A program made the position numbers and the translations under genes. The notes beneath the pieces are model-generated. The model saw only the letters and a program-made list of their open reading frames with translations. It had not been told where the DNA came from and did not search any database. 61,813 nt of DNA from Hyphomicrobiales bacterium (lineage in GTDB: Bacteria > Pseudomonadota > Alphaproteobacteria > Rhizobiales > Xanthobacteraceae): positions 1-61,813 of the forward strand of contig PLJS01000278.1 of the NCBI GenBank assembly GCA_003140315.1. The letters run 5' to 3'. Positions 9,157 through 17,342 of the stretch are shown piece after piece; position 1 is the stretch's first letter; each line of letters starts with the position of its first letter.

Positions 9157-11198
9157 GGGCTCAGCTCGACGATGAGATTGAGGTAAGGGTCGACGGTCAC
9201 GTGGTCGCCGGGAAACAGCAGCGTGGTCGAGTCGAGCTGTTCGATCATGGCGGGTCCTTCGATCATGTCGCCCGGCAGGAGCGCTGAGCGATCATAGATC
9301 GGCGTGTGCTCGGCCTTGTCGAACGAAAACCAGACCATGCGGTGCGTGGTTGTCTCCGGCCTTCGGCCTTCGCTCACCTCGCCGGGCCGGGTCGCGGGCT
9401 GGCGCAGACGGCCCGCCGCGATCAGGCGGAAGTTCACGATCTCGATCGGATCGGCCGGATTGTGGAAGCCGTAAGCGCGCTCGTGCTCGGCGAAAAAGCG
9501 CTGCCTGAGCTCCTCGGCATGCGGCAGCGGCGAGGTGTCGCCGAGCGCAATCGCAAGCTCGAAGTTCTGACCCACGTAGCGGGCATCGAGCACGATATCG
9601 ATCTTGCGATTCGCTTTCTCGACCGCTTCGGTGTCGAACCAGGCGTCGGCCTGCGCCTTCAATTCGGCGACGCGCGCGATCACGTCGGCGAGCCGCGCAT
9701 CGCTGAGCGGCGTGACCGCGGTGCGCACGAAGGTCTCGCGCAGGTCCGATACGATCAGCCCTTGCGCGCACAGGATGCCGGGCGCGAGCGGCACGAGGCA
9801 GCGGCGGATGCCGAGGCTTCTCGCAACATCCGTCGCGTGCAGCGGCCCGGCGCCGCCGAACGGCAGCAGCGCGAAGGCGCGCGGATCGTGGCCGCGCTCG
9901 ACCGAAACCGCGCGGATCGCCCGCACCATGTTGGCGACCACGATGCCGAGCATCCCATGCGCGGTGCGCTCGACCGGAAAGCCGAGGCGTTCCGCGAGCG
10001 GCGCGAGCGCGTTGCGCGCGAGGCCTTCATCCAGCGCCATGTCGCCGCCAAGCAGGCCTTTGGGAGAAAGCCGCCCGAGCACGAGGTTCGCATCGGTCAC
10101 GGTCGCATCGGTACCGCCGCGCCCGTAGCAGGCCGGGCCCGGCTGCGCGCCCGCACTCTGCGGACCGACCTTCATCAGTCCGTCACGGTCGAACCAGGCG
10201 ATCGAGCCGCCGCCCGCGCCGACCGCGTTGATGTCGAGCGAGGCAAGCCGCGCCGGATAGCCCTCGATCCATTTGTTGAACGCTGTGCCGGCCGTGTAAT
10301 CGCGGATCAGCGCCACGTCGGCGCTGGTGCCGCCCATGTCGAGCGAAATGACATCCGGCACGCCGGACAGCCGCGCCATGTGGATCGCGCCGACCACACC
10401 CGCGGCGGGACCGGACAGCGCGGTGCGGATCGGGAGGTTGCGTGCGCGCGCAACCGACATGAGCCCGCCGGCCGACTGATTGATGCCGAGCGCGGCGTTC
10501 GGCGCGGCCTCGGCCAGACCCTCGGCGAATTCGCCGAGATAGCGGTCGATCACCGGCTGCAGATACGCATTCAGCACCGTCGTGGAGAGGCGCTCGTATT
10601 CGCGGAATTCCGGCTGCACTTCGCTCGAAATCGACAGGTACATGTCGGGATATGCGGCGCCGAGCGCATCGCGGATCATCGCCTCATGCGCGGGATTGAG
10701 GAACGAGAAGAGGAGGCACACCGCGCAGGCGTCGGGCTTGGCGGCCCCGATCGCCGCGACGAGCGCGGGCAGCGCCTCCGGAACAAGCGCCTTCACGGCG
10801 CTCCCGTCCGCGGTGATCCGCTCCGGCGCCTCGAAGCGCAGTTCGCGCGGCACCAGCGGAGCGGGATAGTCCTCCTGCAGGCTGAACACATGCGGGCGGA
10901 TCTGGCGGCCGATCTCGATCAGGTCGCGGAAGCCTTGCGTGACGACGAGCGCGACCTTGCCGCCGCGGCGCTGGATCAGCGCATTGGTGGCGACCGTCGT
11001 GCCGTGCGAGAGCCGCGTGATGGCAGAAAGGTCGATATCGTGACGCGCGGAAAGCTCGCGGAGACCGGAAATCACCGCTTGTGCGGGATTGGACGGGGTC
11101 GAGGCGACCTTGTGGAGGACAATCCGGTCGGTGGAATCGTCGAACGCGAAAAAATCCGTGAAGGTGCCGCCCACGTCGACACCGATCATCCAGGACAT
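9153..11198 (-). CDS. hyuA: Hydantoinase A / oxoprolinase family subunit (module A)
   Basis: An ASKHA-fold ATPase subunit of about 681 residues. The start is the ATG giving MSWMIGVDVGGTFTDFF; the frame can be extended to a TTG, but the ATP-binding DVGGTFTD loop belongs at the extreme N-terminus in this family. Other family marks are SHGTTVATNALIQRRG, SLDMGGTSADVALI and a YGRGGTDATVTDANLVLGR segment. It partners HyuB, which overlaps its stop by ATGA. As first gene of the module A operon it faces the molybdenum hydroxylase operon across a 137-nt divergent region with a paired inverted repeat. Confidence 0.93.
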   Translation of the reverse strand: MSWMIGVDVGGTFTDFFAFDDSTDRIVLHKVASTPSNPAQAVISGLRELSARHDIDLSAITRLSHGTTVATNALIQRRGGKVALVVTQGFRDLIEIGRQIRPHVFSLQEDYPAPLVPRELRFEAPERITADGSAVKALVPEALPALVAAIGAAKPDACAVCLLFSFLNPAHEAMIRDALGAAYPDMYLSISSEVQPEFREYERLSTTVLNAYLQPVIDRYLGEFAEGLAEAAPNAALGINQSAGGLMSVARARNLPIRTALSGPAAGVVGAIHMARLSGVPDVISLDMGGTSADVALIRDYTAGTAFNKWIEGYPARLASLDINAVGAGGGSIAWFDRDGLMKVGPQSAGAQPGPACYGRGGTDATVTDANLVLGRLSPKGLLGGDMALDEGLARNALAPLAERLGFPVERTAHGMLGIVVANMVRAIRAVSVERGHDPRAFALLPFGGAGPLHATDVARSLGIRRCLVPLAPGILCAQGLIVSDLRETFVRTAVTPLSDARLADVIARVAELKAQADAWFDTEAVEKANRKIDIVLDARYVGQNFELAIALGDTSPLPHAEELRQRFFAEHERAYGFHNPADPIEIVNFRLIAAGRLRQPATRPGEVSEGRRPETTTHRMVWFSFDKAEHTPIYDRSALLPGDMIEGPAMIEQLDSTTLLFPGDHVTVDPYLNLIVELSP

Positions 11199-11285
11199 CA
11201 GGAAACCCGCAACGAGGAAGTCACGGGTGATCTTGGCTGTCGCCGCCGACAAGATCAATCGATGCTAGGTTGTCGCACGGGTGCT

Positions 11286-11309
11286 TTGCGCATGGTGCCG
11301 TTTGCGCAA
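11286..11309. promoter_or_regulatory. Inverted repeat, candidate operator between hyuA and the Mo-hydroxylase operon
   Basis: A perfect 7-nt inverted repeat, TTGCGCA (11286-11292) and TGCGCAA (11303-11309), has a 10-nt spacer. The inner hexamer TGCGCA is itself a palindrome, so TTTGCGCA is also directly repeated 16 nt apart. The element sits 27 nt upstream of the plus-strand ATG and 88 nt from the hyuA ATG, where a shared regulator of both operons would bind. No regulator gene lies next to it. This is a candidate from position and symmetry only. Confidence 0.4.
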
Positions 11310-11335
11310 CAATGCCGCTCAGTCGAGGGAACGCA

Positions 11336-13726
11336 ATGAGCTGGGTCGGCCAATCGATCGAGCGGGTGGAAGACGCGGCCTTGCTCACGGGGCGCGGGCG
11401 CTACATCGACGACCTCGGCACGCCGCCCGGCACGCTGCACGCCGCGATCCTGCGCTCGCCGCATGCGCACGCGATGATCCGCGACATCCGCACCGATGCG
11501 GCGCGCGCCGCCAAGGGCGTGACGGCGGTCATCACGGCGGCGGAGGTCACGCGGCTCGGCGGCCCGTTGCTCGCCGGCATCCGGGCGCCGATCCAGTGCT
11601 GGCCGATCGCGGTCGAGCGGGTGCGCTACGTGGGCGAGCCGGTCGCCGTGGTGGTCGCGGCCGATCGCTATCTTGCCGAAGATGCGCTCGACCTGATCGA
11701 GGTCGACTACGAGCCGCTTGCCTGCGTGGTGCATCCGCGCGATGCGCTCGATCCGACGAGCGCGGTCCTGCACGCAGGGCTCAAGAGCAACATCGCGAGC
11801 GACCGCTCGTTCCGTTACGGCGATCCCGAGAAAGCGTTCGCCGAGGCCGCGCATCGCATCGCGGTCGCCGTGCATTATCCGCGCAATTCCTGCACGCCGA
11901 TCGAGACCTACGGCGTGGTCGCCGATTACGACCCTTGGGAAGACGCCTACGACATCCTCGCCAACTTCCAGGGCCCGTTCAGCATCCATCCGGTGATCGC
12001 GCGCGCGCTGAAAGTGCCGGGCAACCGGCTGCGCCTGCGCACGCCGCCCGACAGCGGCGGCAGCTTCGGCGTCAAGCAGGGCGTGTTCCCGTACATCGCG
12101 CTGATGGGCATCGCGGCGCGGGTCGCGGGACGGCCGGTGAAATGGATCGAGGACCGGCTCGAACATCTCGCGGCGTCGGTGTCGGCGACGAACCGGATGA
12201 TCTCGCTTGAGGCCGCAGTCGCGGCCGACGGCCGCGTGACCGCGCTCGCCTGGGACCAGGTGGAAGACGTCGGCGCGCATATCCGCGCGCCCGAGCCCGC
12301 CACGCTCTACCGCATGCACGGCAATCTCACCGGGGCCTATGACATCCGCAACGTGTCGGTGCGCAACCGCGTCGTGCTCACCAACAAGACGCCGACCGGC
12401 CTCAATCGCGGCTTCGGCGGACCGCAGGTCTATTACGCGCTCGAACGGCTGATGCAGCGCATCGCGATCGAACTGAGGCTCGATCCGCTCGACGTGATCC
12501 GGCGCAATCTCGTGCCGAGCGGCGCGTTTCCATACAAGACGGCGACCGGCGGGCTGCTCGATTCCGGCGACTATCCGGCCGCCGTCGCGGCGGCGGTGGA
12601 GGATGGCGGGCTCGCGGCGCTGAAAGTGCGGCAAACGAGTGCGCGCGCCGAAGGCCGGCTCTACGGCATCGGCTATACGGCTGTGGTCGAGCCAAGCGTC
12701 TCCAACATGGGCTACATCACGACGGTGCTCACGCCCGAAGAACGGCGCAAGGCCGGCCCGAAGAACGGCGCGCAGGCGACCGCCACCATAGCTCTCGATC
12801 CGGCCGGCGCGGTCAGCGTGCACATCGCGTCCGTGCCGCAGGGCCAGGGCCATCGCACGGTCGTCGCGCAGATCGTCGCCGACGCGCTCGGCCTTGCGCC
12901 GAAGGACATCCGGGTCGTGACCGAGATGGATACGGCGCGCGACGCCTGGTCGATCGCATCGGGCAATTATTCGAGCCGCTTCGCGCCGGCCGTCTGCGGC
13001 GCCGTGCAGCTTGCGGCGGAGCGAATCAAGGCAAAGCTATCGCGCGCGGCCGCCGCGCAGCTCAACGTGCCCGCCGGCGAGATCGAGTTCGCCGGCGGCC
13101 GCGTGCACGCGCGCCACAATCCCGACAACGCACTGCCGTTCGGCCGGCTCGCGGCGGCGAGCCACTGGGCGCCGGGCACGGTCGCCGACGGCGACCACGC
13201 GCTCCGCGAGACCGTGTTCTGGACGCCGCCGCAGCTCGCGGCCCCCGGCGAGGACGATGACATCAACTCCTCGCTCTGCCACGGCTTCATCTTCGACTTC
13301 TGCGGCGTCGAGGTTGACTGCGTCACCGGCGAACTGCGCATCGACAAATATGTCACGATGCACGACTGCGGCCGCGTGCTGCATCCCGGCATGGTGGCGG
13401 GGCAGGTCACTGGCGGTTTCGCGCATGCGCTCGGCGCGGCGGTCTACGAGGAATTCGTCTATGGCGACGACGGCAGCTTCCGCACCGGCACGTTCGCCGA
13501 CTACCTGCTGCCGACGACGATGGAAGTGCCGACGCCGGTGATCCTGCACTACGAGTCGCCCTCCCCGTTTACGCCGCTCGGCGCCAAGGGCGTCGGCGAA
13601 GGCAATTGCATGAGCACGCCGGTGTGCCTGGCGAATGCGGTCGCGGATGCGCTCGGCATCGCGGAGATCGACCTGCCGCTCAGCCCCGCCAAGCTCGCGG
13701 CGTTGCTGCCGCGCGGCGCGCCATGA
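11336..13726 (+). CDS. Xanthine-dehydrogenase-family molybdopterin-binding (large) subunit, CoxL-like
   Basis: A 796-residue catalytic subunit of a molybdenum hydroxylase. The ATG is preceded by GAGGGAA and gives MSWVGQSIERVEDAALLTGRGRY, the usual N-terminus of this family. The C-terminal GAKGVGEGN contains the conserved active-site glutamate next to molybdenum. The CO-dehydrogenase form I loop AYRCSFR is absent and NRGFGGPQ occupies the equivalent place, so this is not a true CO dehydrogenase. Its enzyme class hydroxylates N-heterocycles, aldehydes or thioesters with water-derived oxygen. The FAD and 2Fe-2S subunits follow with ATGA-type overlaps. A CoA ligase and crotonase downstream suggest an aromatic or heterocyclic acid substrate. 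Confidence 0.93.
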   Translation: MSWVGQSIERVEDAALLTGRGRYIDDLGTPPGTLHAAILRSPHAHAMIRDIRTDAARAAKGVTAVITAAEVTRLGGPLLAGIRAPIQCWPIAVERVRYVGEPVAVVVAADRYLAEDALDLIEVDYEPLACVVHPRDALDPTSAVLHAGLKSNIASDRSFRYGDPEKAFAEAAHRIAVAVHYPRNSCTPIETYGVVADYDPWEDAYDILANFQGPFSIHPVIARALKVPGNRLRLRTPPDSGGSFGVKQGVFPYIALMGIAARVAGRPVKWIEDRLEHLAASVSATNRMISLEAAVAADGRVTALAWDQVEDVGAHIRAPEPATLYRMHGNLTGAYDIRNVSVRNRVVLTNKTPTGLNRGFGGPQVYYALERLMQRIAIELRLDPLDVIRRNLVPSGAFPYKTATGGLLDSGDYPAAVAAAVEDGGLAALKVRQTSARAEGRLYGIGYTAVVEPSVSNMGYITTVLTPEERRKAGPKNGAQATATIALDPAGAVSVHIASVPQGQGHRTVVAQIVADALGLAPKDIRVVTEMDTARDAWSIASGNYSSRFAPAVCGAVQLAAERIKAKLSRAAAAQLNVPAGEIEFAGGRVHARHNPDNALPFGRLAAASHWAPGTVADGDHALRETVFWTPPQLAAPGEDDDINSSLCHGFIFDFCGVEVDCVTGELRIDKYVTMHDCGRVLHPGMVAGQVTGGFAHALGAAVYEEFVYGDDGSFRTGTFADYLLPTTMEVPTPVILHYESPSPFTPLGAKGVGEGNCMSTPVCLANAVADALGIAEIDLPLSPAKLAALLPRGAP

Positions 13727-14550
13727 AGTCTGCGCCGTTCGACTATGTACGCGTGGGTTCGCTCGCGGAGGCGCACGCCGTGCTCGCCGCCGAGGGCGGC
13801 GACGCCGCCGTGATCGCGGGCGGGCAGACGCTGGTGCCGCTCCTTTCCATGCGCATGGCGCGGCCGAAGGTATTGGTCGACATCATGCGCGTGCCGGAGC
13901 TTGCCGTGATCGTGGCCGAGAACGATTCGATCCGGGTCGGCGCGGCGGTGCGGCAGGCCGAGTTGCTGGCATGGCCAGAACTCGGCGCAAGCCAGCCGCT
14001 GCTGGCGCTGGCGCTGCCCTGGGTCGGCCATGCGCAGACGCGCGCGCGCGGCACGGTATGTGGGTCGATCGCGCTCGCGGACCCGAGCGCCGAGTTGCCG
14101 CTATGTCTCGTCGCGCTCGGTGGCGACGTCGTGTTGTCGTCGAAGGGCGGCCGACGCACCGTCGCGGCGGACGATTTCTTCACCGGCCTGATGTCGACGG
14201 ATCGCCGCGACGACGAATTGATCGAAGCGGTGCGATTCCCCGGCCGCCGGACCTCTGAAGGCTTTGCGTTCCGCGAATTTGCGCGCCGCCACGGCGATTT
14301 CGCGATCGTCGCCTGCGCGGCGGTTGCGAATGAGAAAGTCCTCCGTCTCGCCATCGGCGGGGTCGCGGATCGGCCGGTCGCGCGCGACTTCAAAGGTCTG
14401 GACGGCGCTGCGCTCGACGACGCGCTCGACGCCTTCGCGTCCGAACTCGACGCGCGCGACGACCTGCACGCGACCGCCGATTATCGCCGGATGCTGGTGC
14501 GCAAGCTCGGCCGCACGACAATCGAGGAGGCGCGCCGATGTCGCGCCTGA
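13723..14550 (+). CDS. Molybdenum hydroxylase FAD-binding (medium) subunit, CoxM-like
   Basis: A 275-residue FAD_binding_5 / CO_deh_flav_C protein. The flavin-binding loop appears as AVIAGGQTLVPLLSMRMARP (about residues 28-47) and the second loop as RGTVCGSIALADPSAELP. The start ATG overlaps the large-subunit stop (ATGA). Upstream in-frame sequence is the large-subunit C-terminus in another frame and was excluded. It passes electrons from the iron-sulfur subunit to an acceptor. It overlaps the next gene by 13 nt. Confidence 0.92.
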   Translation: MKSAPFDYVRVGSLAEAHAVLAAEGGDAAVIAGGQTLVPLLSMRMARPKVLVDIMRVPELAVIVAENDSIRVGAAVRQAELLAWPELGASQPLLALALPWVGHAQTRARGTVCGSIALADPSAELPLCLVALGGDVVLSSKGGRRTVAADDFFTGLMSTDRRDDELIEAVRFPGRRTSEGFAFREFARRHGDFAIVACAAVANEKVLRLAIGGVADRPVARDFKGLDGAALDDALDAFASELDARDDLHATADYRRMLVRKLGRTTIEEARRCRA

Positions 14551-15035
14551 ACGCCGACGCGCGCCATCGCATTCGCCTGGAAGTCAACGGCCGCGCGGTC
14601 GAGGGCGAGGCCGAGCCGCGCATGCTGCTGACCGATTTCCTGCGCCACACGCTGGGCCTCACCGGCACGCATGTCGGCTGCGAGCATGGCGTGTGCGGCG
14701 CCTGCACCATCCAGATCGACGGCGCGCCCGCGCGCGCTTGCCTCACGCTCGCCGTGCAGGTCGACGGCGCGAAGCTCCACACGGTCGAGGGTCTCGCGCC
14801 GGAGCCGGGACGCCTGTCGGTGCTGCAAGAAGCCTTCCGCCGCCATCACGCGCTGCAATGCGGCTTCTGCACGGCGGGCATCCTGATGTCGCTCGACTGG
14901 TATCTGCGCCAGACGCCGGACCCTGGCGAAGTGGAGTTGCGCGAATTCCTCGGCGGGCACCTCTGCCGCTGCACCGGCTATGTGCCGATCGTCGCGGCCG
15001 CGCTCGATGCGGCAAAACGGCTGCGTGATGCTTGA
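14538..15035 (+). CDS. Molybdenum hydroxylase 2Fe-2S (small) subunit, CoxS-like
   Basis: The 165-residue protein has both [2Fe-2S] domains of the family. The N-terminal plant-ferredoxin type shows GCEHGVCGAC (C-x4-C-x2-C, about residues 50-59), and the C-terminal helical domain shows QCGFCTAG and LCRCTGY (C-x2-C and C-x-C). It carries electrons from the molybdenum site to FAD. The order large, medium, small and the overlaps with both neighbours show one three-subunit enzyme. Its stop overlaps the start of the CoA ligase by 8 nt, tying hydroxylation to CoA activation. Confidence 0.95.
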   Translation: MSRLNADARHRIRLEVNGRAVEGEAEPRMLLTDFLRHTLGLTGTHVGCEHGVCGACTIQIDGAPARACLTLAVQVDGAKLHTVEGLAPEPGRLSVLQEAFRRHHALQCGFCTAGILMSLDWYLRQTPDPGEVELREFLGGHLCRCTGYVPIVAAALDAAKRLRDA

Positions 15036-16536
15036 TCTCGGCACCAGCTTCCTGGCCAGTGTGGCGCGCGACCCGAGCGCGCTCGCGATCGTCGATGGCG
15101 ACGTGCGGCTCGCCTATGCGGAGTGGTACCGTCGCATCTCGTCCGTCATCGCGGGTCTCGACGCGCTCGGCCTGAAGGCCGGCGACCATCTCGTCACGGT
15201 GCTGCAGAACCGCTGGGAGGCAGCGACCTTGCACTGGGCCTGCCAGTTCGCCGGCATCATCATCACGCCGCTAAACTGGCGCGCGAGCGCCGACGATCTC
15301 GATTTCGTGTGTGAAGACGCCGACGCGAAGGCGTTCGTTTACGAGGATGTGTCGAGCGAGGCGGTCCATACCTGCAAGGTAACATGTCCGCGCGTCACGC
15401 TGGGCGATATCAACGCATGGATTTCGCTGGACGCCCCGGACGCGCAGCCGCAGGCGGACGCGCACGCCTGGTCGGTGATGCTCTATACGTCCGGCACGAC
15501 CGCGCGGCCGAAGGGCGTGCCGCGCCGCCAGCGCGCAGAGCGCGCCGCAGCGGTCGCGCATGTGGCGCAGAACCTCTATCGATCAGGCGAGCGCACGCTC
15601 GGCGTCATGCCGCTCTATCACACCATGGGAGTGCGTTCGCTGCTCGCGATGTCGCTGATCGGCGGCACGTTCGTGTGCCTGCCGCGCTTCGATCCCGCCC
15701 GCGCGCTGGAACTGATCGAGGCCGAGCGGATCACCAATCTCTATCTCGTGCCGACGCTCTATCATGATCTGGTGCATCACGAACGCTTCGCGCAGAAGGA
15801 CGTGGGCTCGGTGCGCAAGCTCGGCTTCGCGGGCGCGTCGATGACGGATGGCCTGCTGAAGGAGCTGACCCGCGCATTCAAGCCCGATCTGTTCGTCAAC
15901 CATTACGGCTCATCGGAGATCTATACGTTCACGATCGACCAGAATGCGCCGGCAAAACCCGGCTCGGCGGGGCGCGCCGGTATCAACCAGATGATCCGCG
16001 TCGTGACGCTCGGCGCGGCCACTCCGGACGAGATCGCGCCGCGGAACCAGGAAGGCGAGATCATCGCGCATCTTGCGAGCGACGAAGCCTTCGAGGGTTA
16101 CTGGCGCCGGCCGGATGCCGACGCGAAAGCGCTGCGTAACGGCTGGTACTTCACCGGCGACACCGGCACTATGGATGCTGACGGCGACCTGTTCGTCACC
16201 GGCCGCGTCGACGACATGATCATCACGGGTGGCGAGAACGTCTCGCCGATCGAGATCGAGAGTTGCCTCTCGCTGCACCCGGCGGTGTCCGAGGTCGCGG
16301 TCGTGGGCTTGGCGGACGAGCGCTGGGGCAAGATCGTAGCGGCCTTCGTGAAGCGCCGCGCGGTGGCCGAGCATGACGAGCTCGATGCGTTCTGCCGCGC
16401 GTCGGGGCTTGCCAGTTTCAAGCGCCCGCGCCGCTATGTCTTCGTCGAGGCCATTCCGAAATCGCCGGTCGGCAAGCTCTTGCGCCGCAAGCTGGTCGCC
16501 GGCGAATACGATATCGAGAAAGGAACCGCCGCATGA
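15028..16536 (+). CDS. AMP-forming acyl-CoA ligase (class I adenylate-forming)
   Basis: A 502-residue adenylate-forming enzyme that activates a carboxylic acid to its CoA thioester. The P-loop appears as YTSGTTARPKG, the ATP-binding motif as YGSSEIYTF, the hinge region as GWYFTGDTG followed by GRVDDMIITGGENVSP, and the catalytic lysine motif as PKSPVGKLLRRKL near the C-terminus. The start ATG giving MLDLGTSFL lies inside the end of the iron-sulfur subunit gene; earlier in-frame starts read through that gene. The context (molybdenum hydroxylase upstream, crotonase downstream) points to an aromatic or heterocyclic acid, but specificity residues cannot be decided by eye. Confidence 0.92.
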   Translation: MLDLGTSFLASVARDPSALAIVDGDVRLAYAEWYRRISSVIAGLDALGLKAGDHLVTVLQNRWEAATLHWACQFAGIIITPLNWRASADDLDFVCEDADAKAFVYEDVSSEAVHTCKVTCPRVTLGDINAWISLDAPDAQPQADAHAWSVMLYTSGTTARPKGVPRRQRAERAAAVAHVAQNLYRSGERTLGVMPLYHTMGVRSLLAMSLIGGTFVCLPRFDPARALELIEAERITNLYLVPTLYHDLVHHERFAQKDVGSVRKLGFAGASMTDGLLKELTRAFKPDLFVNHYGSSEIYTFTIDQNAPAKPGSAGRAGINQMIRVVTLGAATPDEIAPRNQEGEIIAHLASDEAFEGYWRRPDADAKALRNGWYFTGDTGTMDADGDLFVTGRVDDMIITGGENVSPIEIESCLSLHPAVSEVAVVGLADERWGKIVAAFVKRRAVAEHDELDAFCRASGLASFKRPRRYVFVEAIPKSPVGKLLRRKLVAGEYDIEKGTAA

Positions 16537-17336
16537 GCCCGATGACTTTCACCGATCCGCGTCTCGCCAAGCTCGACGGCTTCCGCGTCGAGATCGACGA
16601 AGCGCGCGAGCGTGCCGACGTCATCCTCGACCGGCCGCGGTTCAACATCGTGTCGATGCCGCAGCGCGACCAGCTTCGTCTCGTGTTCGAGACGCTGGAC
16701 GAAGACGCGCGCGTGCGGGTGATCGTGTTGCGGGCGGCCGGCGAGCATTTCTCCTCCGGCGGCAACATCAAGGGCTTCATGGAGGCGACGCCCGAAACGG
16801 TTTCGAAGCTTGCCTGGAACATCGCGGCGCCGGCGCGCTGTTCCAAGCCGGTGATCGTGGCGAACCGCGGCTACTGCTTCGGCGTCGGCTTCGAACTCTC
16901 GCTCGCCTGCGACTTCCGCATCGTGTCGGAGACCGGATTCTACGCGCTGCCCGAGCAGCGGCTCGGGCAGATCCCAGGTTCCGGCGGCTCGGCGCGGCTG
17001 CAGAAGATCGTCGGCATCACGCGCACCAAGGACATCGTGATGCGCTCGCGCCGTGTCCCGGCACGCCAAGCCTACGACTGGGGCATCGCGACCGAATGCG
17101 TGCCGGACGCGGAGCTTGAAAAGGCGACCGACGCGCTGGCGGACGAGTTGCGCGGCTTCGCGCCGCTCGCCCAGCGCACCGCAAAGAAGCTGCTCAACGA
17201 CACCGAGGATTCGACGCTCTCGATCGCGATCGAGCTCGAAGGCCATTGCTACAGCCGCCTGCGCCAATCCGACGACTTCAAGGAGGGCGTCGAGGCGTTC
17301 CACGCCAAGCGGCCGGCGAAATTCAAGGGGAGTTGA
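16533..17336 (+). CDS. Enoyl-CoA hydratase/isomerase (crotonase) family protein
   Basis: A 267-residue crotonase. The oxyanion hole segments are FSSGGNIKGF and YCFGVGFELSLACDF. Both catalytic glutamate positions of hydratases are kept: GFELS, and the LPE of YALPEQRLGQIPGSGG. Hydratase activity is therefore plausible, though some crotonases with the same residues do ring cleavage or isomerisation. It overlaps the CoA ligase by ATGA and is the last gene of the operon. It converges on the MmgE/PrpD gene after 6 nt. Confidence 0.92.
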   Translation: MSPMTFTDPRLAKLDGFRVEIDEARERADVILDRPRFNIVSMPQRDQLRLVFETLDEDARVRVIVLRAAGEHFSSGGNIKGFMEATPETVSKLAWNIAAPARCSKPVIVANRGYCFGVGFELSLACDFRIVSETGFYALPEQRLGQIPGSGGSARLQKIVGITRTKDIVMRSRRVPARQAYDWGIATECVPDAELEKATDALADELRGFAPLAQRTAKKLLNDTEDSTLSIAIELEGHCYSRLRQSDDFKEGVEAFHAKRPAKFKGS

Positions 17337-17342
17337 TTTCGC

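Noticed and set aside
11255-12853. 532-codon minus-strand frame opposite the molybdenum hydroxylase large subunit
   Set aside because: It has an Arg/His/Asp-rich composition without any family motif, and the opposite strand has the intact molybdopterin subunit with ribosome site and operon overlaps.
11336-15035. Carbon monoxide dehydrogenase (coxLMS)
   Set aside because: The gene order large-medium-small and subunit sizes fit the wider family, but the form I active-site loop AYRCSFR is absent and no cox accessory genes are present.
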